64,000 bases of DNA from Fulvimarina manganoxydans (lineage in GTDB: Bacteria > Pseudomonadota > Alphaproteobacteria > Rhizobiales > Rhizobiaceae), in assembly GCF_900176465.1 (NCBI RefSeq), contig NZ_FWXR01000024.1, positions 1 through 64,000 of the forward strand, read 5' to 3'. Each line of letters begins with the position of its first letter. Within the stretch, counting starts at the first letter, position 1. Position numbers and translations under genes: made by a program. The notes beneath the pieces were generated by a model, which saw only the letters and a program-made list of their open reading frames with translations, was not told where the DNA came from and did no database searches. This document shows, piece by piece, positions 36,779 through 45,317 of this stretch.

Positions 36779-39502
36779 ATGGCCCAGCCTCGGGACGATC
36801 TTCACGCATCGATCTTCCGCTATGTCTGGCATTTCACGCGGCGCCAGCAGCTTTGGCTCTTCGCCGTCCTCGCCGTCTCCCTGCCGCTCTATTATCTGAC
36901 GCTCGATCTGCCGAAGCGCATTGTCAACGGGCCGATCCAGGGCGAGTGGGCGCCGGGCGAGACCCAGACGCTCTTCCAGACCTGGATCACACTGCCGGAT
37001 TTTCTCGGCGGCAGCTCGGTCCAGCTCTTCGATGGCGTGGAGCTCGACCGCTTCGGTGTTCTCCTTGCCTTGAGCCTTACCTTCCTCTTCTTCGTCGTCG
37101 TCAACGGCCTCTTCAAATTCTACATCTCGACCTACAAAGGCCGGCTCGGCGAGCGGCTCTTGCGGCGCCTGCGCTATCAGCTGGTCGACCGCGTGCTGCG
37201 CTTCCCGACTGGCCGGTTCAAGCAGGTGCGCGGGCCCGAAATCGCGTCCATGATCAAGGACGAGACCGAGCCCGTCGGCGGCTTCGGCGGCTCGGCCTTC
37301 GCCGACCCGGCCCTTCTTCTCAGCCAGGCCGGCACGGCCCTCGTCTTCATCATCCTGCAGAATGTCTGGCTCGGCACCGTGGCGGCGGCCGTCGTCGGGG
37401 TTCAGCTTCTTCTCATTCCGCGCATGCGCCGACGCCTCGTGCGCCTGGCAAGGGCCCGACAGATCACGGCGCGCATCCTGTCGGGCCGCATCGGCGAAGT
37501 GGTCGAGAGCATTCCCTCGATCCGCACCAACGATACGTCGAATTACGAGCGGGCCGAGCTCGGCGACCGGCTCGGCAAGATTCTGAAAATTCGCTACGAC
37601 TTCTTCCAATGGAAGTTCTTCGTGAACTTCCTCAACAATCTGCTCGCCCAGATGACGCCGTTCATCTTCTATCTGGCCGGCGGCTATTTCGTCATCACGG
37701 GCCGGCTCGATATCGGCCAGCTCGTCGCGGTCATCGCGGCCTATAAGGACCTGCCCTCCCCGCTCAAGGAGCTGATCGCCTGGGACCAATACCGGGTCGA
37801 CGTCCAGTCGAAATACGCCCAGATCCGCGAGCAATTCACCATGCCGGACCTGGTCGACCCGAACGTCCAGAAGGTTAGCTTCGAACGCCCGCCGCAGCTC
37901 GGCCAGGACATTGCCGTGACCGGCCTCAAGGTCACCGACGATTCCGGCAACGAGCTCCTCCAGCCGACGAGCGTGAGGTTGAAGCGCGGCGAAACCGTCG
38001 CCCTTGTGGGACCAGTCGCCGGCGGCGCCGAATATTTCGCCGACGCCCTGGTCCGGCTCGCCGAGACGTCGGGCGGGCGCATCGCCTTTGACGGCCAGTC
38101 CCTCGACGCTCTGCCCGAAAGCGTGCTCGGCCGACGCCTCGCCTATTCGGCCTCGGGCCTTTACTTCGCGCAAGGCACGATCCGTGACGCGCTGCTTTAT
38201 GGCCTGAAACACGTACCCTTGCGTCATGAGACGCGGGAGGGGCGCGAAGAGGAAAAGCGCCTTCTGGAGGCGCGGCTCGCCGGCAATCTCGATCTCGATA
38301 TTCGCGACGACTGGGTGGATTACGAGGCGGCCGGCATATCGGGGCCCGAGGAGTTGTCCCGGCGCCTCGCCGAAGTGCTCGATATTGCGGACATGCGGAT
38401 CGAAGTCGCCCGGCTCGGCCTTCGAAGCCGCGTTCCCGAGCCGATGCAGGAGGAGGTCGCTGGCCGCATTCTCGATGCGCGGAACCGCTTTCGCGAGCGA
38501 CTGCAGGAAGGCGGCGACGAGGACTATTTCGAAAGCTTCGATCCGGCACGCTATTCGGCCTATGCGACGGTTCTGGAAAACCTCGTTTTCGGCATCGCAC
38601 GGCCCGATTTCGAGGACGACGGACAGCCGCTGCCGGCCCGGCCCGAAATGCGCGCCCTCCTGACGGAAACCGGCCTCGACGAGACGCTGCTTGCTATGGG
38701 CCGCCAGATCGCCGAGACGCTGATCGACATTTTCGGCGATCTCTCCCCCGACAATCCTCTCCTCGACAATCTCGACCTGATGAGCCCGGACGAGGTCGAC
38801 ATGTATCGCGCGGCCCTCCGCCGCTCGGCCATGGACGGCGCCGTTTCGGAAAAAGACCGCCGGGCATTCCAGCGCCTTGCCTTCGGCTATGTGGAACCGC
38901 GCCATCGCCTCGGGCTTCTCAGCGACGACATCCGCGAACACGTTCTTTCGGCCCGCGCGCGGTTCCTGAAGGACGCCGAAGCCGAAGCGCTCGGCAGCGT
39001 CGGCGCGGCGGTCTCCGTCCATCGGCCCGATGCGATCAATCCCGCCGCCACGGTTCAGGACAACATTCTCTTCGGCCGTGTCGTGACCCGTTATGCGGAA
39101 GCGGCCGGCCGCATCAACACGGTTCTCGTCGAGACGCTGCGCGAGACGGGCCTGTCCGAACTCGTCTTCGAGATCGGCCTCGATTTCGATATCGGTTCGG
39201 GCGCCAAGCGGCTCTCGGCCGGCCAGCAGCAGAAGCTGGCGCTGGCAAGGGCGCTCTTGAAGCGCGCCGATCTTCTCGTGCTCAACCGTCCGCTCTCGGC
39301 GCTGGACGGCCATAGCCAGCGCGCGATCATCGAGCGAACGCTTTCAGCCCGCCAAACGTTGGATATTCCTGATCAAACGGTCGTCTGGGTCTTGAGCCAT
39401 GGCGAACAGTCGGCTCTCTTCGACAGAACGCTCGAATTCGTGGAGGGGCGCATGCGCGAGCCCGCCAACGATGCCGAGCCGAAACTGGCCGAAAGCGCAT
39501 GA
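36779..39502 (+). CDS. ABC-exporter-like membrane protein with degenerate, internally duplicated ATPase domain
   Basis: A 907-residue protein. Residues about 20-330 are a type I exporter-like membrane domain with segments near 25-42, 92-115, 180-215 and 285-320. The ATPase domain (about 375-890) is abnormal. The Walker A place reads LVGPVAGGAEYF (409-420) with no GK[ST]. Walker B reads DLLVLNRPLSALD (831-843), so the usual D-E is N-R. The signature LSAGQQQKLALARA (812) and H-loop H874 remain. About 280 residues are inserted between Q-loop and signature, with internal repeats (TVLENLVFG 597 and TVQDNILFG 758; ARNRF 567 and ARARF 725; ETGLDE 630 and ETGLSE 789). ATP hydrolysis is unlikely. GGAAGGA precedes the start. 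Confidence 0.85.
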   Translation: MAQPRDDLHASIFRYVWHFTRRQQLWLFAVLAVSLPLYYLTLDLPKRIVNGPIQGEWAPGETQTLFQTWITLPDFLGGSSVQLFDGVELDRFGVLLALSLTFLFFVVVNGLFKFYISTYKGRLGERLLRRLRYQLVDRVLRFPTGRFKQVRGPEIASMIKDETEPVGGFGGSAFADPALLLSQAGTALVFIILQNVWLGTVAAAVVGVQLLLIPRMRRRLVRLARARQITARILSGRIGEVVESIPSIRTNDTSNYERAELGDRLGKILKIRYDFFQWKFFVNFLNNLLAQMTPFIFYLAGGYFVITGRLDIGQLVAVIAAYKDLPSPLKELIAWDQYRVDVQSKYAQIREQFTMPDLVDPNVQKVSFERPPQLGQDIAVTGLKVTDDSGNELLQPTSVRLKRGETVALVGPVAGGAEYFADALVRLAETSGGRIAFDGQSLDALPESVLGRRLAYSASGLYFAQGTIRDALLYGLKHVPLRHETREGREEEKRLLEARLAGNLDLDIRDDWVDYEAAGISGPEELSRRLAEVLDIADMRIEVARLGLRSRVPEPMQEEVAGRILDARNRFRERLQEGGDEDYFESFDPARYSAYATVLENLVFGIARPDFEDDGQPLPARPEMRALLTETGLDETLLAMGRQIAETLIDIFGDLSPDNPLLDNLDLMSPDEVDMYRAALRRSAMDGAVSEKDRRAFQRLAFGYVEPRHRLGLLSDDIREHVLSARARFLKDAEAEALGSVGAAVSVHRPDAINPAATVQDNILFGRVVTRYAEAAGRINTVLVETLRETGLSELVFEIGLDFDIGSGAKRLSAGQQQKLALARALLKRADLLVLNRPLSALDGHSQRAIIERTLSARQTLDIPDQTVVWVLSHGEQSALFDRTLEFVEGRMREPANDAEPKLAESA

Positions 39503-39584
39503 GGGACGGGGTCGCGATGAATGACAGAGCCGCAGCCGCCGCACAGACAAGGCGCGGTGGCCGAGAGGCGAATGGGAGCGTTGC

Positions 39585-40061
39585 ATGCTGAAATCAGAGA
39601 TCGAGCTCCTGAAATCGGTGCCACTCTTTTCCGGCATCGAGCCGGCTCGCCTCAAGCTCATCGCCTATACGTCCGATCAGGTCGCCTATCGCGCCGGTCA
39701 GGTGCTCTGCCGCCAGGGCGATCCAGGCGACGCCGCCTATGTCCTGACCGAGGGCGAGGCCGACGTCTCGATCGCCACGGAAGCCGGCGATTATGTGGTC
39801 GCCCATTTGAAGACCGGCGATGTGGTCGGCGAGATCGCCATTCTCTGCGACGTGCCGCGCACGGCGACCGTCACCGCCAAAACGCGCTTGTCGGCCTTGC
39901 GCATCCGAAAGGATGCCTTTCTCCAGCTCGTCACCCAGCTGCCCGAGATCGGCACGGAGGTCATGCGCGGCCTCGCCGTTCGCCTGTCGCGCACCAATGA
40001 GGAACTGGCGCGGGCACGCAATCAGGCGAGTGAAGGCACGCCACGGGACAAGGACCAATGA
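39585..40061 (+). CDS. Stand-alone cyclic-nucleotide-binding domain protein
   Basis: A 158-residue single-domain protein with the CAP-like beta-roll and a phosphate-binding cassette VVGEIAILCDVPRTATV (81-97) that keeps the ribose-binding E83 and phosphate-binding R92. T93 after the arginine is the residue that favours cGMP in eukaryotic kinases but is also found in cAMP sites, so ligand is open. There is no DNA-binding helix-turn-helix: the chain ends shortly after the domain with a helical charged tail (RLSRTNEELARARNQ). It is therefore a ligand sensor, not a transcription factor of Crp type. Its stop overlaps the next start by four bases. Confidence 0.88.
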   Translation: MLKSEIELLKSVPLFSGIEPARLKLIAYTSDQVAYRAGQVLCRQGDPGDAAYVLTEGEADVSIATEAGDYVVAHLKTGDVVGEIAILCDVPRTATVTAKTRLSALRIRKDAFLQLVTQLPEIGTEVMRGLAVRLSRTNEELARARNQASEGTPRDKDQ

Positions 40062-40903
40062 GCCGGTTTTCCGCCACCATCTGGGGCGCGCGCGGCTCGA
40101 TCGCCGCACCCGCCGGCCCGAACCGGGAGTTCGGCAGCGACACGAGCTGCGTCGAGGTCACATGCGGCAAACGGACCATCATTCTCGACGCCGGAACGGG
40201 CATCGTCGGCTGCGGGCGAAAACTCTATGAGGCCCATGTCAACGATCTCGACATCCTCCTCACCCATTGCCACTTCGACCATATCATGGGCCTGCCCTTC
40301 GTGATCCCGCTTTATAAGGATCATGTCACGGCCCGGATCTTCGCCGGCCATCTGGACGCGGGGACGAGCTGCCGCAAGATGGTCGAGCGCTTCATGTGCC
40401 CGCCCTATTTCCCGGTGACGCCGAAGCAATTCGCCGCCAAGATCGACTATCGCAACTTTTCGCCTCCCGAAACGCTGGACCTCGGCGACGGTATCGCGGT
40501 GCGCACAGTGAAACTGAACCATCCGAATGGGGCGGTCGGTTACCGCATCGACTATGCAGGCCGGTCCCTCTGCTATGTGACAGACACCGAGCACGTGCCG
40601 GGCCAGCCCGATAAGGGCATTCTCGATCTGATCGAGGACGCGGATGTGATGATCTACGACACGACCTATACGGACGAGACCTTCGAACGCCATGTGGGCT
40701 TCGGCCATTCCACTTGGCAGGAGGGCGTGCGCCTGTCGGAGGCCGCGGGCATACGCCAACTCGTCCTCTTCCATCACGACGTTCTTCATACAGACGAAAC
40801 GTTGGAGGCTCTGGAGCGGGAGGCACAGGCACGCTTTGCCGGCGCGATCGCGGCGCGCACGGGGCTGACGATCGAGGTTGGGGCGGATAATATCCCGGTC
40901 TGA
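40058..40903 (+). CDS. Metallo-beta-lactamase-fold hydrolase, candidate cyclic-nucleotide phosphodiesterase
   Basis: A 281-residue MBL-fold protein with the dinuclear metal motif THCHFDHIMG (H70, H72, D74, H75), a further histidine in VKLNHPNGAVGYRI, the bridging aspartate in CYVTDTEH, and a terminal histidine in VLFHHDVLHTD. An N-terminal IWGARGSIAAP stretch is typical of the PhnP/RNase Z-like branch, which includes phosphodiesterases. No signal peptide, so cytoplasmic. Overlap with the cyclic-nucleotide-binding gene and adjacency to a cyclase suggest it hydrolyses the cyclic nucleotide; that is inference. Confidence 0.85.
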   Translation: MSRFSATIWGARGSIAAPAGPNREFGSDTSCVEVTCGKRTIILDAGTGIVGCGRKLYEAHVNDLDILLTHCHFDHIMGLPFVIPLYKDHVTARIFAGHLDAGTSCRKMVERFMCPPYFPVTPKQFAAKIDYRNFSPPETLDLGDGIAVRTVKLNHPNGAVGYRIDYAGRSLCYVTDTEHVPGQPDKGILDLIEDADVMIYDTTYTDETFERHVGFGHSTWQEGVRLSEAAGIRQLVLFHHDVLHTDETLEALEREAQARFAGAIAARTGLTIEVGADNIPV

Positions 40904-40920
40904 TCATCGAAAGGTTCGTC

Positions 40921-42153
40921 ATGACGGGACTGGCCCATCAGGTCGAAGAGTGGCTCCTGCGCGAAGCGCTCGGTCAGCCGAGCGTTCGCGACGTCTTCGA
41001 AACACTCTGCCTGCGTCTGGCCGGCATCGGCATTCCGATCGCGCGAGCCCGGCTCAACTGGCCGACGCTTCACCCGCTCTTTCGCGCCGAGATGGTGCGC
41101 TGGGACCGGGGCACGGGACCGGCGGCCGTCGAATATTTCCATCATCAGGATCAGAACAGCGAGGCCTGGCAGCAGAGCCCGCTAGCCTTCATGTTGGAGG
41201 CGGGCATTCCGATCCTGCGCCGGCGCCTCTCCGGCCCCGGCAAAGTCGTCGACTTCCCCCTGCTGAAGGATCTCGCGGAGAAGGGGTTGACCGATTACAT
41301 CGCCTTCAAGACCGCCTTCGTCGAGGCCGAGCTCGTCGCCGATTCGCGCATCGCCGGCATCTTCGTCATCTGGGGCACAGACCGGGAGAGCGGCTTCACC
41401 GACGAGGATATCGACGTCCTGCAACAGATCCAGCAGACCTTCGCTCTGGTCTGCAAATCGATCATCCAGGCCCAGATCACCGGCAATATCGTCGAGACCT
41501 ATCTCGGACAGAAGGCCGGCCGAAGCGTCATGAACGGTAAGATCCGGCTGGGCGACGGGACAACGACCCGTGCGCTCGTCTGGTATTCGGACATGCGCGA
41601 TTCGACACGCCTCACAGCGCGCCTCAAAAGCGACGACTTTCTCGGTCTCCTCAACGCCTATTTCGAATGCGCCGCCCGCCCCGCCATCGAGGCCGGCGGT
41701 GAAGTCCTCGCCTTTATCGGCGATGCCGTTCTCGTCATCTTTCCGGTCAATGAGGAAACCGATCTTAGCGCGCTCGCCGAAAAGGTGGTGAGCGCCGCGC
41801 AGCGCTCCTTTGCCATGCGCCAGGAGACCAATGAGCGGCACCGGGCTGCCGGCAAGGGGGAAATTGCCTTCGGCATCGGTCTTCATCTCGGCGAGGTGGT
41901 GTTCGGCAATATCGGCGTTCCCGAACGCCTCGCCTTCACCGTCATCGGCTCGACCGTCACCGAAGTCGAACGTATCGAAAAGCTGACCAAGCGAGTGAGG
42001 CCGAACATTCTGGCGACGGCCGAGGTCGCGGGCCTCCTGCCTGAGGCTTGGCGGACGATCGGCATTCACAGCCTTGCCGGCGTCGAAGACCCGATGGAGC
42101 TCTTCACGCCTATCGCTTGTGCGCAGGACGGGATTGCCGTCGCCGCTCAATAG
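40921..42153 (+). CDS. Class III adenylate/guanylate cyclase-like protein with atypical substrate residues
   Basis: A 410-residue soluble protein. Residues 1-190 are an N-terminal sensory region of unassigned, possibly GAF-like fold. Residues about 215-395 are the class III catalytic domain. Both metal aspartates are present (D224 in WYSDMRDSTR, D268 in FIGDAVLVIFP), and the transition-state arginine is R351. The base-recognition lysine position is A264 (EVLAFIGDA), the second specificity position is T340 (FTVIG, as in class IIIb), and the usual Asn before the arginine is T347. It starts 17 bases after the MBL gene and ends in a strong terminator. Product may be cAMP, cGMP or something else. 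Confidence 0.88.
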   Translation: MTGLAHQVEEWLLREALGQPSVRDVFETLCLRLAGIGIPIARARLNWPTLHPLFRAEMVRWDRGTGPAAVEYFHHQDQNSEAWQQSPLAFMLEAGIPILRRRLSGPGKVVDFPLLKDLAEKGLTDYIAFKTAFVEAELVADSRIAGIFVIWGTDRESGFTDEDIDVLQQIQQTFALVCKSIIQAQITGNIVETYLGQKAGRSVMNGKIRLGDGTTTRALVWYSDMRDSTRLTARLKSDDFLGLLNAYFECAARPAIEAGGEVLAFIGDAVLVIFPVNEETDLSALAEKVVSAAQRSFAMRQETNERHRAAGKGEIAFGIGLHLGEVVFGNIGVPERLAFTVIGSTVTEVERIEKLTKRVRPNILATAEVAGLLPEAWRTIGIHSLAGVEDPMELFTPIACAQDGIAVAAQ

Positions 42154-42173
42154 AAGAGGATGGCCGAACGCAA

Positions 42174-42206
42174 AGACGCCGGGTGGATCGGCTCCACCCG
42201 GCGTCT
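42174..42206 (+). terminator. Terminator of the cyclase operon
   Basis: Perfect 14-base arms AGACGCCGGGTGGA and TCCACCCGGCGTCT around TCGGC, followed by CTTGGTTCGTCTTCATT. It closes the five-gene plus-strand run. Confidence 0.8.
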
Positions 42207-42252
42207 CTTGGTTCGTCTTCATTCGGATCGAAATGCGCTCAGACCAGAGCTC

Positions 42253-42300
42253 AATACGAAATCCATTCGATCGCTTCGCGTCGACGGATTTCGAGACGCC
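42253..42300. repeat. Family A intergenic repeat, copy 3 (partial)
   Basis: AATACGAAATCC, GATCGCTTCGCG and GGATTTCGAGACGCC match the first half of copy 1 (12174-12220). The second half (GATACGG block) is missing. GAAATCC and GGATTTC form the stem. It lies between the convergent cyclase and rho genes. Confidence 0.7.
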
Positions 42301-42331
42301 CACGCGGCCTGATCGGCCAGATAGCGTTTGA

Positions 42332-43591
42332 TCAGGTGTTCATCGAATCGAAGAAGTCCGCATTGCTCTTGGTCTGCTTGAGCTTGTCGTTGAGGAACTC
42401 GATCGCGTCGGTCGTGCCCATGGGAGCGAGGATCCGGCGGAGGACGAAGATCTTCTGCAGCTCCTGGCGTGGGACCAGGAGGTCCTCCTTGCGGGTGCCA
42501 GACTTGAGAATATCCATGGACGGGAAGACGCGCTTGTCGGCGACCTTGCGGTCGAGCACGATTTCCGAGTTACCGGTGCCCTTGAACTCTTCGAAGATCA
42601 CCTCGTCCATGCGCGAGCCGGTGTCGATCAGCGCCGTCGCGATGATGGTCAGCGAGCCGCCTTCCTCGATATTGCGCGCTGCGCCGAAGAAGCGCTTCGG
42701 CCGCTGCAGGGCGTTGGCGTCGACACCACCGGTCAGCACCTTGCCCGAGGAGGGGACGGTCGTGTTGTAGGCGCGGCCCAAGCGGGTGATGGAATCAAGA
42801 AGAATGACCACGTCGCGGCCATGCTCGACCAGACGCTTGGCCTTCTCGATGACCATTTCGGCCACCTGAACGTGGCGGGTCGCCGGTTCGTCGAAGGTGG
42901 AAGAGACCACCTCGCCGCGCACCGAGCGCTGCATGTCGGTCACCTCTTCCGGCCGCTCGTCGATGAGCAGCACGATGAGATAGCATTCGGGATGGTTGGC
43001 GGTGATCGAATGGGCGATGTTCTGGAGAAGAACCGTCTTACCCGTGCGCGGCGGAGCGACGATCAGGCCGCGCTGGCCCTTGCCGAGCGGGGCGACGAGA
43101 TCGATGACGCGGGCCGACATGTCCTTCTTCGAGGTCGGATCCTCGAGCTCCATGCGGAAGCGCTCATTCGGGTAGAGCGGCGTCAGATTGTCGAAATGGC
43201 TCTTGTGCCGGATCTTCTCCGGGTCGTCGAAATTGATCGTATTGACCTTGAGAAGCGCGAAATAGCGTTCGCCTTCCTTCGGCGAACGGATCGGGCCCTC
43301 GACCGTGTCGCCGGTCTTCAGCTGGAATTTGCGGATCTGCGAGGGGGAAATATAAATGTCGTCCGGGCCGGGAAGATAGTTCGCTTCCGGCGAGCGAAGA
43401 AAGCCGAAGCCGTCTTGCAGGATCTCGACGACACCTTCGCCGACGATCTCCACCTCCTGGGTGGCCAGCTGTTTGAGGATCGCGAACATCAGCTCCTGCT
43501 TACGCAGGACGGAGGCGTTTTCGACGTTGTTCTCCTCCGCGAATGCGATCAGCTCGGGAGCGCTTTTGTTCTTCAGGTCCTGAAGTTTCAT
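42332..43591 (-). CDS. rho: Transcription termination factor Rho
   Basis: Hexameric RNA-dependent ATPase that ends transcription. The 419-residue product has the N-terminal Rho domain ([20 protein letters not shown]), the cold-shock-like primary RNA site ([20 protein letters not shown]), Walker [12 protein letters not shown] with K185, [14 protein letters not shown], the Q-loop region [11 protein letters not shown], and the conserved end. Length is standard. It is monocistronic here. Confidence 0.98.
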   Translation of the reverse strand: MKLQDLKNKSAPELIAFAEENNVENASVLRKQELMFAILKQLATQEVEIVGEGVVEILQDGFGFLRSPEANYLPGPDDIYISPSQIRKFQLKTGDTVEGPIRSPKEGERYFALLKVNTINFDDPEKIRHKSHFDNLTPLYPNERFRMELEDPTSKKDMSARVIDLVAPLGKGQRGLIVAPPRTGKTVLLQNIAHSITANHPECYLIVLLIDERPEEVTDMQRSVRGEVVSSTFDEPATRHVQVAEMVIEKAKRLVEHGRDVVILLDSITRLGRAYNTTVPSSGKVLTGGVDANALQRPKRFFGAARNIEEGGSLTIIATALIDTGSRMDEVIFEEFKGTGNSEIVLDRKVADKRVFPSMDILKSGTRKEDLLVPRQELQKIFVLRRILAPMGTTDAIEFLNDKLKQTKSNADFFDSMNT

Positions 43592-44124
43592 GTTGTATCT
43601 TAGATTAACTCTAGGGAAGGGTTGGGTGCGGTCGCGCGGGTCGTTTCAGTTAGGAACGGTCGGGGCGCGACGCTGAATGGGATGTGGGGCGCGGGGCAGT
43701 CGAACGGATCGGCGCGAAATGCGGATGCGACTCAACGGCTCGCCGAAGGGAGAGTGGCTTGTGTTATAAACCTGCCTTCGCGGCAGCGCAAGCGATTTCG
43801 GCTCAAGACCACCCGGAATTCCGGGCCGGATCAACGAAATCACCTGTCCTTGGAACCAACTGCGCGCCGCCCGGCGTTACGGTCGAAAGCGGGATCGCTA
43901 AGTTACTTCCAGCCGGGCCGCAGATGGGGATAGCGCATGACAGCTGCAAGATGTGAAAGCCCGGCAGATCACAGGAAATTTCGCTTATCCGGGGAGCCTT
44001 TCAGTCCTTATCCTCATTCATACTTGCTTAGAGCTCGTTAAGGCTGGATTATGATAACAGCCTCGCGCTCTTTTATGAACCAAGACGTCGTGCTTCGCGA
44101 CGGCCCCGACATAAGGGAATGCCC
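43592..44124. other. Gene-free divergent region upstream of rho
   Basis: About 530 bases between rho and the glycine-zipper lipoprotein gene. Frames in it are short and arginine/proline-rich, with no recognisable motif. It should contain the rho leader (rho is commonly autoregulated through its leader) and, near 43990-44060 where the sequence turns AT-rich, the promoter of the plus-strand gene. No firm promoter is claimed. Confidence 0.5.
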
Positions 44125-44334
44125 ATGATCACCCGCTCTCTCGTCAGTCTCGTTCTCGTCGGAGCCCTCGCGGTCTCCGTCGGCTGCAGCCGCACCCAGC
44201 GCACGCTTGGCGGCGCGGCGATCGGCGGCGCCTCTGGCGCGGTGATCGGCGATGCGGTCGGCGGCACGGGCGGCGCCGTGGTCGGCGGTGTCGGCGGCGC
44301 GGTCGCAGGCGGCTATATCGGCCGCAATTACTGA
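44125..44334 (+). CDS. Small glycine-zipper outer-membrane lipoprotein
   Basis: A 69-residue protein with a lipoprotein signal (MITRSLVSLVLVGALAVSVG followed by Cys) and a glycine-zipper body (GGAAIGGASGAVIGDAVGG and repeats). Such peptides insert in or span the outer membrane and are common in Hyphomicrobiales. The start at 44125 has AAGGGA spaced six bases; ATG 44119 lies too close to that site. Function unknown, envelope role inferred. Confidence 0.85.
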   Translation: MITRSLVSLVLVGALAVSVGCSRTQRTLGGAAIGGASGAVIGDAVGGTGGAVVGGVGGAVAGGYIGRNY

Positions 44335-44374
44335 CGGTCTCGCCCGCTCGTCGACGAACGGGCCGCAATCGAAA

Positions 44375-44415
44375 CGCGAAAGGCGCGCATCCGAGAAGGA
44401 TGCGCGCCTTTCGCG
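44375..44415. terminator. Bidirectional terminator between two convergent lipoprotein genes
   Basis: Arms CGCGAAAGGCGCGCATCC and GGATGCGCGCCTTTCGCG pair perfectly over 18 bases around GAGAA. It lies between the glycine-zipper gene and the OmpA-family gene, which converge on it. Confidence 0.8.
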
Positions 44416-44485
44416 TATCGGGGCTCCGCGAGACCCAGAGCGGATCCGGCCATCCATTGCGGACAGCCGGCGCCTGCCGTCTTGG

Positions 44486-45148
44486 TCAGCCAGAGGTGAG
44501 CGGCGAGATGGAGACCTCCACGCGGCGGTTGGCGGCGCGGCCAGCTTCGGTGTCGTTGGAAGCGACCGGCCGGCTCTCGCCGAAGCCTTGGGTGTTCAGA
44601 CGGCGCGGATCGACGCCCTGGCTCGCCAGATACTGGCTGACCGAGCTCGCGCGGCGCTGGGACAGCGTCAGATTATAGGCGTCCGAGCCCTGGCTGTCCG
44701 TGTGGCCATACACGTCGACGATCGACTTGTCGTATTCCTTCAAGACGAGAGCGACGGAGTTGAGCGTCGAATAGAAGCCCGGCAGGATCGACGATTGGTC
44801 GGTCGGGAAGGTGATGTTGGACGGCATGTTGAGGATGATGCGATCGCCGGCGCGGGTGACCGAGACGCCGGTTCCCTGCAGCTGGGCACGCAGCTTGGCC
44901 TCCTGATTGTCCATATAGGCGCCGATCGAGCCGCCGGTCAGAACGCCGACGCCGGCCCCGACAAGCGCTGCGTGGCCCGCATCGACGCCGGTCGCCCGGC
45001 CGATGAGATAGCCGGCACCAGCGCCGAGACCCGCGCCGAGACCCGCTCCGCCGACGGTGTTGGAGAGCTGCGCCTCGCCGGTATAGGGGTCGGTCGTGCA
45101 GCCGGCGAAGGCGGCGGTCAGCGCGAAAGCGAGGGCGAGTTTCTTCAT
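44486..45148 (-). CDS. OmpA-family lipoprotein with glycine-zipper region (YiaD-like)
   Basis: A 220-residue protein with a lipobox (MKKLALAFALTAAFAGC), a glycine-zipper segment (GGAGLGAGLGAGAGYLIGRA and VGAGVGVLTGGSIGAYMDNQ), and a C-terminal OmpA peptidoglycan-binding domain (VDVYGHTDSQGSDAYNLTLS, RRASSVSQYLASQGV, GFGESRPVASN). It probably links outer membrane and peptidoglycan. The start MKKLALAF is chosen; the frame extends to 45307 without homology. Confidence 0.92.
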   Translation of the reverse strand: MKKLALAFALTAAFAGCTTDPYTGEAQLSNTVGGAGLGAGLGAGAGYLIGRATGVDAGHAALVGAGVGVLTGGSIGAYMDNQEAKLRAQLQGTGVSVTRAGDRIILNMPSNITFPTDQSSILPGFYSTLNSVALVLKEYDKSIVDVYGHTDSQGSDAYNLTLSQRRASSVSQYLASQGVDPRRLNTQGFGESRPVASNDTEAGRAANRRVEVSISPLTSG

Positions 45149-45317
45149 GCGATCCGATGCTCCAGCGTGGGGGTCGGCGCCCGGGCGTTGCCGCAGCGCC
45201 TTCATGTGTCGGCTTGGGTTTGGGGCGCCACTAATCGGCGCTCTTGTCGCAAATACGGCTAGGGATTGCCGACTGAACGGCAGCTGAATGATGTTGCCGA
45301 TCAGCAACAGCGGCGGT

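Noticed and set aside
36509-39313. A 934-codon open frame on the minus strand opposite the double-ATPase and ABC-like genes
   Set aside because: It is antisense to genes with clear motifs, has no recognisable domain and no ribosome site, and is typical of high-GC antisense frames. Similar frames opposite ctaD (7270-8616), purA (49305-50801), paoBC (59159-61465), tldD (10729-12132) and katA (21228-23084) were dismissed for the same reason.
43646-43956. Short open frames in the rho upstream region
   Set aside because: They are arginine- and proline-rich, lack ribosome sites and overlap each other on both strands.
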